A DNA stretch of 8,191 nt. It comes from Acidobacteriota bacterium. GTDB taxonomy: Bacteria > Acidobacteriota > Terriglobia > UBA7540. The stretch is taken from positions 1 to 8,191 of the forward strand of contig JAJYNF010000013.1 of assembly GCA_021786455.1 (NCBI GenBank). Reading direction: 5' to 3'. Positions 1 through 5,806 of this stretch are shown here, one piece after another. Numbering within the stretch: position 1 is the first letter of the stretch; each line of letters begins with the position of its first letter. The position numbers and the translations under genes were made by a program. The notes under the pieces are model-generated. The model saw nothing but the letters and a program-made list of their open reading frames with translations. It did not search any database and was not told the DNA's origin.

Positions 1-96
1 TTCGAAACCGCGTGCCGCCAGCGGGGCGTGCGCTTGCTCGTGCTGCCGCCCCGCTCGCCCAAACTCAACGGACACGTCGAGCGCGCCAACCGTACC
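1..96 (+). pseudogene. Integrase-core (IS481-like) transposase, C-terminal fragment
   Basis: The frame from base 1 reads FETACRQRGVRLLVLPP and then RSPKLNGHVERANRT. The phrase LPPRSPKLNGHVERA is characteristic of the rve/DDE integrase core of IS481-like and related transposases. The Glu in GHVERA (bases 79-81) matches the last acidic residue of the catalytic DDE triad. The upstream part, with the two Asp residues, lies outside the window. After RANRT the family match stops. From base 101 the sequence is identical to the start of the IS1380-family element at 3151-3200, read in reverse. The open frame runs on to 966, but everything after base 96 is unrelated DNA read by chance. The copy therefore looks truncated by insertion or recombination and is unlikely to be functional. 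Assignment to the integrase-core superfamily is firm; the exact IS family is less so. Confidence 0.8.
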
Positions 97-100
97 CCTA

Positions 101-249
101 CGGCAGGATTAACTGCGGTAGGCTCTGTTCCATCGTTCACCCCCCAGGTGTGCGTCAAAGATTTATCCCAAAGACTCTGTAACACACATTCCGCGAGGGT
201 GAGCGACCTTTCAGTTGCTCCTCCTCCCCGCCCATCTCGATTCTTGGGT
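101..249 (-). mobile_element. IS1380-family 5'-end remnant (left, inverted copy)
   Basis: Bases 101-150 are the exact reverse complement of 3151-3200. They carry the transposase start codon, its upstream G-run and the first 11 codons of the IS1380-like element. Beyond base 150 the two copies still align, at roughly 75 percent by eye with small gaps, out to the terminal repeat ATCTCGATTCTTGGG (234-248). That repeat matches both ends of the full element. Only the outer 149 bp survive; the rest of the transposase is missing at the junction with the integrase fragment. The element would have been transcribed leftward. The step from perfect to diverged identity at base 150 is odd for a single decaying copy. 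Confidence 0.8.
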
Positions 250-360
250 CCCATGCTACTGTGGTTCTGTTCGCCTCACAGCTTCAGGAGCGGCCCGCAG
301 GCAGGCTTTCTCTTTTATAAGACGGGGGGCAAGCTGGAGCTGTTCTTGTTTTCTTGCCGT

Positions 361-2463
361 TCACGGCCAGCGGGCGTCGGTGACGCCTTGAGCTTCCCAG
401 AATTTGGCGAAGGTCGTCAGGTCGCCCACCCACAAATCCAGGCCCTCGCTTTGAAGATCGCCGAGGAGCTGTTGCAAGGCCTGAAATCGGGCCGTCGTGT
501 CAACGGGGTGAAGCAACAGCACCGTCGGCGCGTTGTGGTCGTAATTGAACTTGATAATCTTCTCCCAAACCTGGAGGTAATCAGAAACCGTGCTCGAGGT
601 CAGACCCGTCAAACCCGCAGCCGGCGTGGCGTCGTCAGAGATTGTCATCGGGTATTCCATGATGGGATAGGTGATGACGGTATGGGGCGTGGTGGCGGTA
701 TTCAGCGCGAAGGTTACGAAGGGAAACGATCCTCGGGTCAGGTCCAAAAGATAACTTTCGTCGCGCTGGTAACCCGTCGCTGCGAGCCCCTCGAGGAAGG
801 TCGGGGGAACCAAAGTGAACCCGGAGCGGATGGCTGTCACCTTAATATTGAAATCATTTTCGAGCAGCCATTTGCTGACGCCCACTTCTCCTATCACGCT
901 CATGCCGCTCGTGCAGCACGTGAGCGACCCGGGCGGCGTTGGGGTAAAAATGGGCATGTAATTTGAGGCGGTCTCGGACGGCGGATTGGTGACGCTGTAG
1001 GGGGCCGACCCGAAATCCGGGAAATGGCCAAAGCCCTCGCTTTCAACGTCAAAACCGTGCTCCAGCGCGTATTTGATATCCTCGTGGCCCGCGGCCGTGT
1101 ACATGGCCGCGATGAAGCCGGAGTCGTAAGGGATGGTGAGGAAATTGAAAGTGGCCTTGAATCCCAGGCTCGCGTCGAAGTCCACCGTCGCCGGCACATT
1201 GACCCACGAGCGGGTATCATCCACATCGTAGGTGAGGATCAGCGCGGCGTGATGACCGCCGGGCGCCCATTGCCGCTCTTGCGGATTTGGGGCGTAGCCC
1301 TCGTAGCTGCCGCGCATCAGCAGCCGGCAAATGTCCGCGTCGGGAATAATGTAGTTGACGCCTTCCGGCCCCGTGGCGTTACCTTCCCGTAGCTCCGGCA
1401 GCGCCAGTAGCGGCCGCAGCCGCCAGCCGAAAACGTACGCGCGCCCCGTCCCGATGTGGCACGCGAGAACGGCGGAGTATCCGGTCGTGGATACATTGCT
1501 GTTATTGACCTGACCCCAGGTCGCCAGCGGCGTGCAGGTGCTCGCCGCCGTGTAGCCGCGCGTGACATCGTCCACGGGGAAGAAGGGCGACCAGTTCACT
1601 TCCTCTGGGGCGTCAATATACTTTAGAAGGGGATCATTCTGCGTATTGTCGAACGTGAGCGGGCGTTGCTCGCTGCCGCCGCTGCCAGCGATATAGTCTG
1701 TCTCGCTCAAGATGCCCAGCGCCGTGAGTAGGCTCGAGACGTTCGGCTCCCACAAATAGAGCGTCCCCCCGCCTTGCACGTAGTCCATCAGCTCGGCCAC
1801 TTCGCTCGATGACAAGGCATAGGACTCATTGAGGACTCCCGCCACGGCCAGGAACAGGTTGGTGGCGGCGGTTGAAAAATCGGTGGTGTCTATGTTCGGG
1901 ATGCCCATTTCCGTGATGGCGTGATCGGTAGCGAGCACGTCAATGGGGCCGCCCTCGTTGTCTTTGGCCGTCCAATCCAGCACGGAGAATTGAGTTCCGG
2001 TGAGCGGAATCTGTTTCAGGGGTGGCGGCGGCCCGGCTAAAACGCTGCCTGCGTTGCTCCGAGGATAGCCGGGCCACACGTCAAAGGGCAGGCGGGAGGA
2101 AACGCCGCCGCCGGGCGCGGGCGTCTCCACCGTGATCGTCAACGTGCCCGCGCTCGAAAGCAGCGCAGCGGGAATCGTGGCCGTCAACTGGGTCGCGCTC
2201 GCAAAAACGGTCGCAAGCGCGGTTGAGTTGGCATAGACAACCGACTGGCTCGTAAAATCCGAGCCGGTCGCGGTGAGGGGCGTGTTGCCGTCTCCCACCG
2301 TAGCCGCGGTCGGCGAAATCGCGGAAAGGAAAGGTTGCGGGTTGTTGACGGGGGGCGGCGACGCGACATTTCCGCCGCCGCAGTTGATCGCCGCAAAGGC
2401 TTGCAGGAGGAGCGCCGCCGTCAGCACGCTTCGACCGGCGAGATTCTTCGCGGTCGTCCCCAT
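361..2463 (-). CDS. Secreted lipoprotein-like protein with IPT/TIG domain and polysaccharide-deacetylase-like domain
   Basis: This 700-residue protein is probably exported and acts on glycans at the cell surface or outside the cell. Residues 11-27 form a hydrophobic signal segment ending at Cys28 followed by GGG. This resembles a lipoprotein anchor, although the residue before Cys is Asn, which is a poor lipobox. Residues about 44-128 (FLSAISPTAATVGDG onward) look like an IPT/TIG immunoglobulin-like fold. Residues about 155-385 are an unassigned alpha/beta region (LMDYVQGGGTLYLWEP at 225-240) resembling ThuA/glutamine-amidotransferase-like domains. Residues about 404-690 resemble the NodB/polysaccharide-deacetylase barrel: LILTYDVDD (408-416), GFDVESEGFGHFPDF (470-484), RSGF (546-549) and a late LLLHP (649-653). 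In the second motif Glu476 stands where the first metal-binding His is usual; His480 is kept. Catalytic activity is therefore uncertain. The first ATG follows a 54-residue ORF with a 21-bp gap and no clear Shine-Dalgarno, so the two are probably co-transcribed. Confidence 0.7.
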   Translation of the reverse strand: MGTTAKNLAGRSVLTAALLLQAFAAINCGGGNVASPPPVNNPQPFLSAISPTAATVGDGNTPLTATGSDFTSQSVVYANSTALATVFASATQLTATIPAALLSSAGTLTITVETPAPGGGVSSRLPFDVWPGYPRSNAGSVLAGPPPPLKQIPLTGTQFSVLDWTAKDNEGGPIDVLATDHAITEMGIPNIDTTDFSTAATNLFLAVAGVLNESYALSSSEVAELMDYVQGGGTLYLWEPNVSSLLTALGILSETDYIAGSGGSEQRPLTFDNTQNDPLLKYIDAPEEVNWSPFFPVDDVTRGYTAASTCTPLATWGQVNNSNVSTTGYSAVLACHIGTGRAYVFGWRLRPLLALPELREGNATGPEGVNYIIPDADICRLLMRGSYEGYAPNPQERQWAPGGHHAALILTYDVDDTRSWVNVPATVDFDASLGFKATFNFLTIPYDSGFIAAMYTAAGHEDIKYALEHGFDVESEGFGHFPDFGSAPYSVTNPPSETASNYMPIFTPTPPGSLTCCTSGMSVIGEVGVSKWLLENDFNIKVTAIRSGFTLVPPTFLEGLAATGYQRDESYLLDLTRGSFPFVTFALNTATTPHTVITYPIMEYPMTISDDATPAAGLTGLTSSTVSDYLQVWEKIIKFNYDHNAPTVLLLHPVDTTARFQALQQLLGDLQSEGLDLWVGDLTTFAKFWEAQGVTDARWP

Positions 2464-2484
2464 AGCAGTCGGCGAGCCGCTGGC

Positions 2485-2649
2485 TCACCTATCTCTTTCT
2501 TCGGCATCTTCCCGGCGCAACTTTAGCGAGGCCGCGGCGAACTCCCGCGCGGCTCCGCCACCTCCGCAGTTGCTCGCGCCGACTACGCCCAAGAGAATCA
2601 GCGCAGCCAGCATCCCCTTGCAGCGAAGATTCTCTGTCGCTGCTCCCAT
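2485..2649 (-). CDS. Small lipoprotein-like protein (54 aa), twin N-terminus of the downstream gene
   Basis: Reading leftward from the ATG at 2649 gives a 54-residue product starting MGAATENLRCKGMLAALILL and then GVVGASNCGGGG, with TGA at 2485-2487. It has a hydrophobic segment at residues 13-26 and a Cys at residue 28 followed by four glycines. The next protein also has Cys28 followed by GGG, and the two share M-G, N-L at 7-8 and N-C-G-G-G at 27-31. The remaining 22 residues (REFAAASLKLRREDAEERDR) are charged and look helical. The ORF lies directly before the large lipoprotein-like gene in the same orientation. It may be a real small lipoprotein, or the stump of a duplicated gene whose body was lost. 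No SD is obvious before the ATG. The function is unknown. Confidence 0.5.
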   Translation of the reverse strand: MGAATENLRCKGMLAALILLGVVGASNCGGGGAAREFAAASLKLRREDAEERDR

Positions 2650-2694
2650 CCTTGGACCGGCCCCTTGCGCAGTCTAGATTTCTCTTCGACTTTA

Positions 2695-2742
2695 TGCCAG
2701 CCGAACTTTAGCTATGTCTGGGATGCCAGGCACATTGCCAGG
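2695..2742. promoter_or_regulatory. Divergent intergenic region with three TGCCAG direct repeats
   Basis: The 115-bp gap between the leftward lipoprotein pair and the rightward helix-turn-helix gene contains TGCCAG at 2695-2700 and TGCCAGG at 2724-2730 and 2736-2742. The last two are 12 bp apart. GATAATACG at 2742-2750 could supply a rightward -10 element just before the regulator, but no good -35 is visible. Direct repeats in a divergent promoter region next to an XRE-type gene would fit an operator. No binding specificity can be read from the sequence. Confidence 0.25.
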
Positions 2743-2764
2743 ATAATACGCTCACTATGGGCGC

Positions 2765-2989
2765 ATGCCCAGCGGCAGGAACGCCCTCTTGGTGAAGCTT
2801 GGAAAACGGATCCGATCCTTGCGCGAAAAGAAGGGATGGGCGCAAAGCGAGATGGCAGCCTGCTTGGACATGAATAGAGGCCACTTGTCGGACTTAGAGC
2901 GCGGCAAGCGCGAAGCCGGAATTATCACGTTACAGATCATCGCGCGCGGCCTCGAAACCACAATGGCGAAATTGCTGAAGGGCCTCTAG
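2765..2989 (+). CDS. XRE-family helix-turn-helix transcriptional regulator
   Basis: This 74-residue protein is almost entirely one HTH_3 (Cro/C1-type) DNA-binding domain, residues 11-70. LGKRIRSLREKKGWAQSEMA forms the first helices. The recognition helix region is MNRGHLSDLERGKRE (36-50), and LQIIARGLETTMAKLLKGL closes the fold. There is no effector or dimerisation domain, so it probably binds DNA as a small dimer. The ATG at 2765 has no convincing SD. An in-frame GTG at 2792 lies 10 bases after AGGAA and just before KLGKRI, where many family members start, so it is a reasonable alternative start. The gene is divergent from the lipoprotein pair and ends 63 bp before the left end of the IS1380-like element. 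It may control its divergent neighbours or be a lone remnant of a lost module. Confidence 0.8.
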   Translation: MPSGRNALLVKLGKRIRSLREKKGWAQSEMAACLDMNRGHLSDLERGKREAGIITLQIIARGLETTMAKLLKGL

Positions 2990-3052
2990 CTTCGGCATTC
3001 AATTTAGCCTTGGCCCATGCGATAAGCAGAGCCCCCTCGTAGGGCCCGCCCG

Positions 3053-3071
3053 CCCCAGGAATCGCGATTGA
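3053..3071 (+). repeat. Left terminal inverted repeat of the IS1380-like element
   Basis: CCCCAGGAATCGCGATTGA pairs with the right end at 4674-4692 at 16 of 19 positions. It also matches the outer end of the inverted remnant at about 231-249. Three independent ends sharing the core GAATCG-GAT support this as the true terminus. Confidence 0.75.
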
Positions 3072-3098
3072 AGCGTGGCCGGAGGCATAAAGGAGGCG

Positions 3099-3126
3099 TT
3101 CACCCTGGCGGGATGTGTAGTATAGA
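3099..3126 (+). promoter_or_regulatory. Candidate transposase promoter
   Basis: TTCACC (3099-3104) and TATAGA (3121-3126) lie 16 bp apart and each match 4 of 6 bases of the sigma-70 -35 and -10 boxes, about 40 bp before the transposase ATG. The -35 box overlaps GTTCACCC (3098-3105), whose exact inverted partner GGGTGAAC lies at 3159-3166, just before the start codon. The inverted remnant at 101-249 keeps a similar pair. Such a pair flanking a promoter could be a binding site for self-regulation, but this is inference. Confidence 0.3.
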
Positions 3127-3167
3127 GATTTTGCGAGTAAATCCAGACCGCACCTGGGGGGTGAACG

Positions 3168-4484
3168 ATGGAACAGAGCCTACCGCAGTTAATCCTGCCG
3201 ATCAAGTTGGAAAGAAGTTCGGAGCGGCTGACGAGCTTGGGAGGTTTGGTGGTGTTGGAGGAGTTAGCGCGAGCGCTGAAGCTGTGGGAGAAAGTGGATG
3301 CGGCGCTGGAAGGTCCCAAGTCAGGGCGAGGCTACGAGCCGCACGAGTTTGTTCACCCGCTGGTGTGGATGCTGCACGCGGGCGGGTTCACCCTGAACGG
3401 GTTCACCGTGAACGGGCGGCGGCTGGAGGACGTGCGGGAGCTGCGGGCGGAGCGCGAGGTGCTGGAGCGCTTGGGTCTGGAGGCGATTCCCGATGCCGGG
3501 ACGGTGGGCGACTGGCTGCGGCGGCAGGGGTTGGCCGGAGCCGAAGCGCTCCAGCCGGTGAGCCAGGAACGGGTCTGGGAATGTCTTGAGGAAGAGTTGA
3601 CGCTGGACGTGGACGCGACGGAGATCCAGGCGGAGAAGCGGGAAGCGCAGTGGACTTACCACCACGTGAGGGGTTACCTGCCGATGCTCGGCTACGTGAA
3701 CGGCCTGTGTGTGGGGCACGAATTCCGCGAGGGCAACGCAAGTCCGGGGGCGGGGGGATTCTGGAGTTTGCGAAGCCGTGCGAAGCGGCGCTGCCTGGGG
3801 GGGAGCGAATCTATTTTCGCAGCGACAGCGCGGCGTATCAGGCCGAGGTCATCAACTATTACAGCCAGCCGGGGCGGAGCTTCACGATCACGGCCGATTT
3901 GGATCAAGCGGTGGTGAGCGAGATTCGACATTTGACCGAGACGGCTTGGCAGCCCTACCGCAGCGAAGACGGGCTGGCGACCGACCGCGAGATCGCCGAG
4001 ACGGTGCATACGATGAACGGCACCTCACAGGCCTTTCGCCTGATCGTGCTGCGCTGGCCGAACCCGCAACCGAATCTGTTTGAATCAGAGCGGTACGGTT
4101 ATCACGCCGTGGCGACCCATCGCGAGGAGTCAGCATGCGAAGTGATCTGGCATCACAACCAGCGCGGCCAGAGCGAGAACTGGCATAAGGAATTGAAGTC
4201 AGGCATGGGGGATGAAGCAGATGCCGTGCGGGGAGTTTGGCGCCAACGCGATGTATTTTGCGATGGGCGTGCTGGCTTACAACTTGGCCGAGCGGCTGAA
4301 GCGGCAGGCGCTGCCGGAGGAGTATCGCACGGCGACGGTGGCGACGCTGCGCTGGAAACTGTATCGGCTGGCAGCGAAGCTGGTGCGGCACGCACGCCTC
4401 TGGGTGCTGCAAATCAAAGCCGACCTGGAGAAGTGGCGCTTGCTGCAATCGGCGCGGCTGGCGTGCGCCGCGCTGGGCGGTTGA
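3168..4484 (+). pseudogene. IS1380-family transposase, two frameshifts
   Basis: The DDE transposase starts at ATG 3168 (MEQSLPQLILPIKLERS) after a G-rich SD-like run. The first frame covers residues 1-197: GTVGDWLRRQG (111-121), TLDVDATEI with the first catalytic Asp (145-153), and HVRGYLPMLGYVNGLC. At the G-run near 3755-3761 the match moves to the -1 frame: ILEFAKPCEAALPGG, IYFRSDSAAYQ with the second Asp, DREIAETVHTMNGTSQ, and RGQSENWHKELKSG with the catalytic Glu. At the G-run 4207-4211 it returns to the first frame: MKQMPCGEFGANAMYF through to LACAALGG and TGA at 4482. All three catalytic acids survive, so one base changed in each of two G-runs would restore a protein of about 438 residues. 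The changes could be true decay, polymerase slippage or assembly errors. A 10-residue stretch FTLNGFTVNG (74-83) looks like a small extra insertion. Confidence 0.85.
3383..3412 (+). repeat. 15-bp tandem duplication inside the transposase gene
   Basis: CGGGTTCACCCTGAA (3383-3397) is followed directly by CGGGTTCACCGTGAA (3398-3412), 14 of 15 identical. Together they encode FTLNGFTVNG between HAGG and RRLEDVREL, where I recall the family normally reading straight through. The second unit contains the palindrome GTTCACCGTGAAC (3401-3413). This shares its GTTCACC core with the inverted pair around the transposase promoter. Confidence 0.7.
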
Positions 4485-4673
4485 AACGGAGGGAGCGAAG
4501 GCCGAAGAGGCGCTGAACGAAGAAAGCAGGAGTGTCGGCGGCGGGGAACGATCGCGCGCCGGAAAGCGCCCGCACCGAGGCGGGGAACCATTGCCCGCGC
4601 GATATCCCGGCTGAATTAACCGCGGCGCCCCGCGAATCGTCCGCTCGACACCTCACCAAGCCCATGCCTCCGC

Positions 4674-4692
4674 TCAATCTCGATTCTTGCGG
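4674..4692 (-). repeat. Right terminal inverted repeat of the IS1380-like element
   Basis: The complement reads CCGCAAGAATCGAGATTGA and matches the left end at 16 of 19 positions. It lies 190 bp after the transposase stop codon. The 190 bp between stop and end hold no recognisable gene. Confidence 0.75.
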
Positions 4693-4738
4693 TAACACGA
4701 GGGAGTTGTAATTCGGGCAGAGGTGGCGTAATCTTGAA

Positions 4739-4744
4739 CATAAT
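4739..4744 (+). promoter_or_regulatory. Candidate -10 box of tRNA-Pro
   Basis: CATAAT lies 18 bases before the tRNA start, with transcription expected to begin near 4751. No good -35 is seen at the matching distance (about 4716). The IS right end is only 24 bp further upstream, so the insertion may have replaced the original upstream promoter sequence. Confidence 0.3.
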
Positions 4745-4761
4745 GGCGACTGAGCTGTTCT

Positions 4762-4838
4762 CGGGGCGTGGCGTAGCCTGGTAGCGCGCTTGGTTCGGGA
4801 CCAAGAGGTCCGCGGTTCAAATCCGCGCGCCCCGACCA
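4762..4838 (+). tRNA. tRNA-Pro (anticodon CGG), CCA encoded
   Basis: The 77-nt sequence folds into a standard cloverleaf. The acceptor stem is CGGGGCG with CGCCCCG, the D-arm contains AGCCTGGTAGC, and the anticodon stem is CTTGG with CCAAG. The anticodon loop TTCGGGA places CGG at positions 34-36, reading CCG. The T-arm is CGCGG-TTCAAAT-CCGCG, and a discriminator A is followed by genome-encoded CCA (4836-4838). It closely resembles bacterial tRNA-Pro. tRNA-Pro genes are common integration sites, which fits the mobile-element debris on both sides. Antisense frames across it that read like RADLNRGPLGPEPSALPGYA are products of the tRNA sequence, not a gene. Confidence 0.97.
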
Positions 4839-5130
4839 TTCCAAACCGTGCAGATTCATTGAATTACGGTTGCCTTCTTTTGTAATCCTGGCCAAGTTTT
4901 GGGCACATTTGGGCACATGCACAAAACCTCGGCCACTTTCCCAACAACTGAAAGGGCCGATTCCCTCTTGCCGGCCTGACGTGTGTGATGGTGAGGGATA
5001 TTGATCGCCCGAGGAGTAAAGGGCAACGAAACCGCTAAACCGGACGAGCGCGCGGCCCCAGGTCGCCCCGAAGCTTCCTCACGCCCAAGTGAATGGAAAT
5101 CGAGGCCGCAAACATCGCTCGCCGCTTGGC
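4839..5130. other. Gene-poor spacer with a possible integrase-tail remnant
   Basis: No convincing gene lies here. TTTGGGCACA occurs twice, 12 bp apart, at 4896-4905 and 4908-4917. On the minus strand two frames stay open across this part, one ending at 4859 and one running on through the tRNA. Direct TGGGCACA repeats beside a tRNA, with a minus-strand frame running into the tRNA, are often seen where a tyrosine-recombinase gene ends at its attachment site. No catalytic motif remains, so this is only a suggestion. The rest, up to the pilin stop, shows no terminator with a T-run. Confidence 0.25.
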
Positions 5131-5631
5131 CTAACCTGCAAGCGGAGAGTCCGACGACGTAGCCTGGGTGCCAGACGTGTTTTCCCTGATGACTCCCGAC
5201 TCGTCCACAAAGTACGAGTTGTATCCTGTAATGCCTCGCGTGATGGGGTCGCCATGGATCGTATAGCTCACCACCCTTCCCGCCGTGGCCGGGCCGGGGG
5301 AGTAGGTGAATAAGTACCCGCTTTTCTCGGAGGTGTCCCCTGTGCCGGCCAAGACGACGTCCACGATGTCGGCAGCCGTCGCATTGGGAATCACACCGGC
5401 GCCGGACGCCGGACCCAGATATGAAAGCGCCGCGCTGTACCCGGTGTTGTAAGTGGTCGCGTAAGTAACTTCAGCCGTGGTCAGCGTCCGCAGGGAGCTA
5501 ACGGCCGAAGCCTGATTCGCTGCAATGCGCGACCGCAGAAGATTGGGAATCGCAATCGCTGCAATGACCAGAATGATCGCAATCACAATCAGCAATTCGA
5601 TGAGTGTGAAACCGATCTCTTGTTTCTTCAT
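5131..5631 (-). CDS. pilA: Type IV pilin / pseudopilin (PilA-like)
   Basis: This 166-residue protein is a type IV pilin-like subunit of a surface filament or a type II secretion pseudopilus. The prepilin leader is MKKQEIG. Cleavage by PilD peptidase after Gly7 would leave N-terminal Phe8 and the key Glu at mature position 5 (FTLIE). Residues 8-30 form the hydrophobic helix that anchors the subunit in the inner membrane and packs the filament core (LLIVIAIILVIAAIAIPN). NLLRSRIAANQASAVSSLRT continues the helix. The C-terminal globular part is rich in Gly, Ser and Thr, lacks cysteines and ends TSSDSPLAG. The length is in the usual range. Start choice is firm: GGGAGGAGG lies 9-17 bases before the ATG. 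The gene stands alone with no assembly genes in view, so it would rely on machinery elsewhere. A candidate sigma-54 promoter lies upstream. The symbol is by similarity only. Confidence 0.9.
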   Translation of the reverse strand: MKKQEIGFTLIELLIVIAIILVIAAIAIPNLLRSRIAANQASAVSSLRTLTTAEVTYATTYNTGYSAALSYLGPASGAGVIPNATAADIVDVVLAGTGDTSEKSGYLFTYSPGPATAGRVVSYTIHGDPITRGITGYNSYFVDESGVIRENTSGTQATSSDSPLAG

Positions 5632-5674
5632 CCCCGTTAGCCTCCTCCCTTATTTCACAGCCCGTAGAACTTGC

Positions 5675-5689
5675 GCACTTTCCTTGCCA
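5675..5689 (-). promoter_or_regulatory. Candidate sigma-54 promoter of the pilin gene
   Basis: Read on the minus strand, TGGCAAGGAAAGTGC has the invariant GG and GC dinucleotides 12 bp apart, as in the sigma-54 consensus TGGCAC-N5-TTGC. It departs from consensus at the C of GGCAC and one T before TGC. Transcription would begin near 5663, giving a leader of about 32 nt that contains the GGGAGGAGG ribosome binding site. Sigma-54 control of pilA is known in Pseudomonas and Myxococcus, which supports the assignment by analogy. Confidence 0.6.
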
Positions 5690-5806
5690 AAAATCCTTTC
5701 TTATTGGAAGGCTGGATTCATGTATATCTACTGTAGAATCAATCGCACGAGTTGCTTGTGTTTCGCGCAAATCGGTTCTTACAGCGGGCTGTTGGATTTT
5801 CTAACG

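Larger units (their letters stand above)
3053..4692 (+). mobile_element. IS1380-family insertion sequence, near-complete but defective
   Basis: The element is 1640 bp, in the usual size range of IS1380 family members. It is bounded by imperfect terminal inverted repeats of 19 bp: CCCCAGGAATCGCGATTGA at 3053-3071, and at 4674-4692 a sequence whose complement is CCGCAAGAATCGAGATTGA (16 of 19 match). It holds one transposase gene, broken by two frameshifts. The 4-bp flanks (CCCG and TAAC) do not match, so no target duplication is visible; this suggests an old insertion, later rearrangement, or ends placed a few bases off. The right end lies 69 bp before tRNA-Pro. The outer 149 bp of a second copy lie inverted at 101-249. 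Confidence 0.8.

Noticed and set aside
256..360. Intrinsic terminator after the 700-residue gene
   Set aside because: No stable stem followed by a T-run on the minus strand could be found in the 105 bp after its stop codon.
97..966. Long plus-strand frame continuing the integrase fragment
   Set aside because: The family match ends at base 96. The rest runs through the IS remnant and antisense to the deacetylase-like gene, with no recognisable domain.
2081..2488. Minus-strand 135-codon frame starting MSQRLADCYG
   Set aside because: It overlaps the signal and IPT part of the 700-residue protein in another frame, with Arg/Ala-rich composition typical of GC-rich shadow frames.
2990..3056. Minus-strand stretch reading GPYEGALLIAWAKAKLNAE
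   Set aside because: It looks protein-like and could be the end of a gene cut by the IS, but it is too short, has no recognised family, and runs into the antisense of the HTH gene.
3321..3741. Minus-strand frames opposite the IS1380 transposase
   Set aside because: Pro/Arg/His-rich shadow frames of a GC-rich coding region; the plus-strand transposase match is clear.
4414..4922. Minus-strand frames across tRNA-Pro (for example MVGARGFEPRTSWSRTKRA)
   Set aside because: These are well-known false proteins produced by translating the complement of a tRNA; the tRNA explains the sequence.
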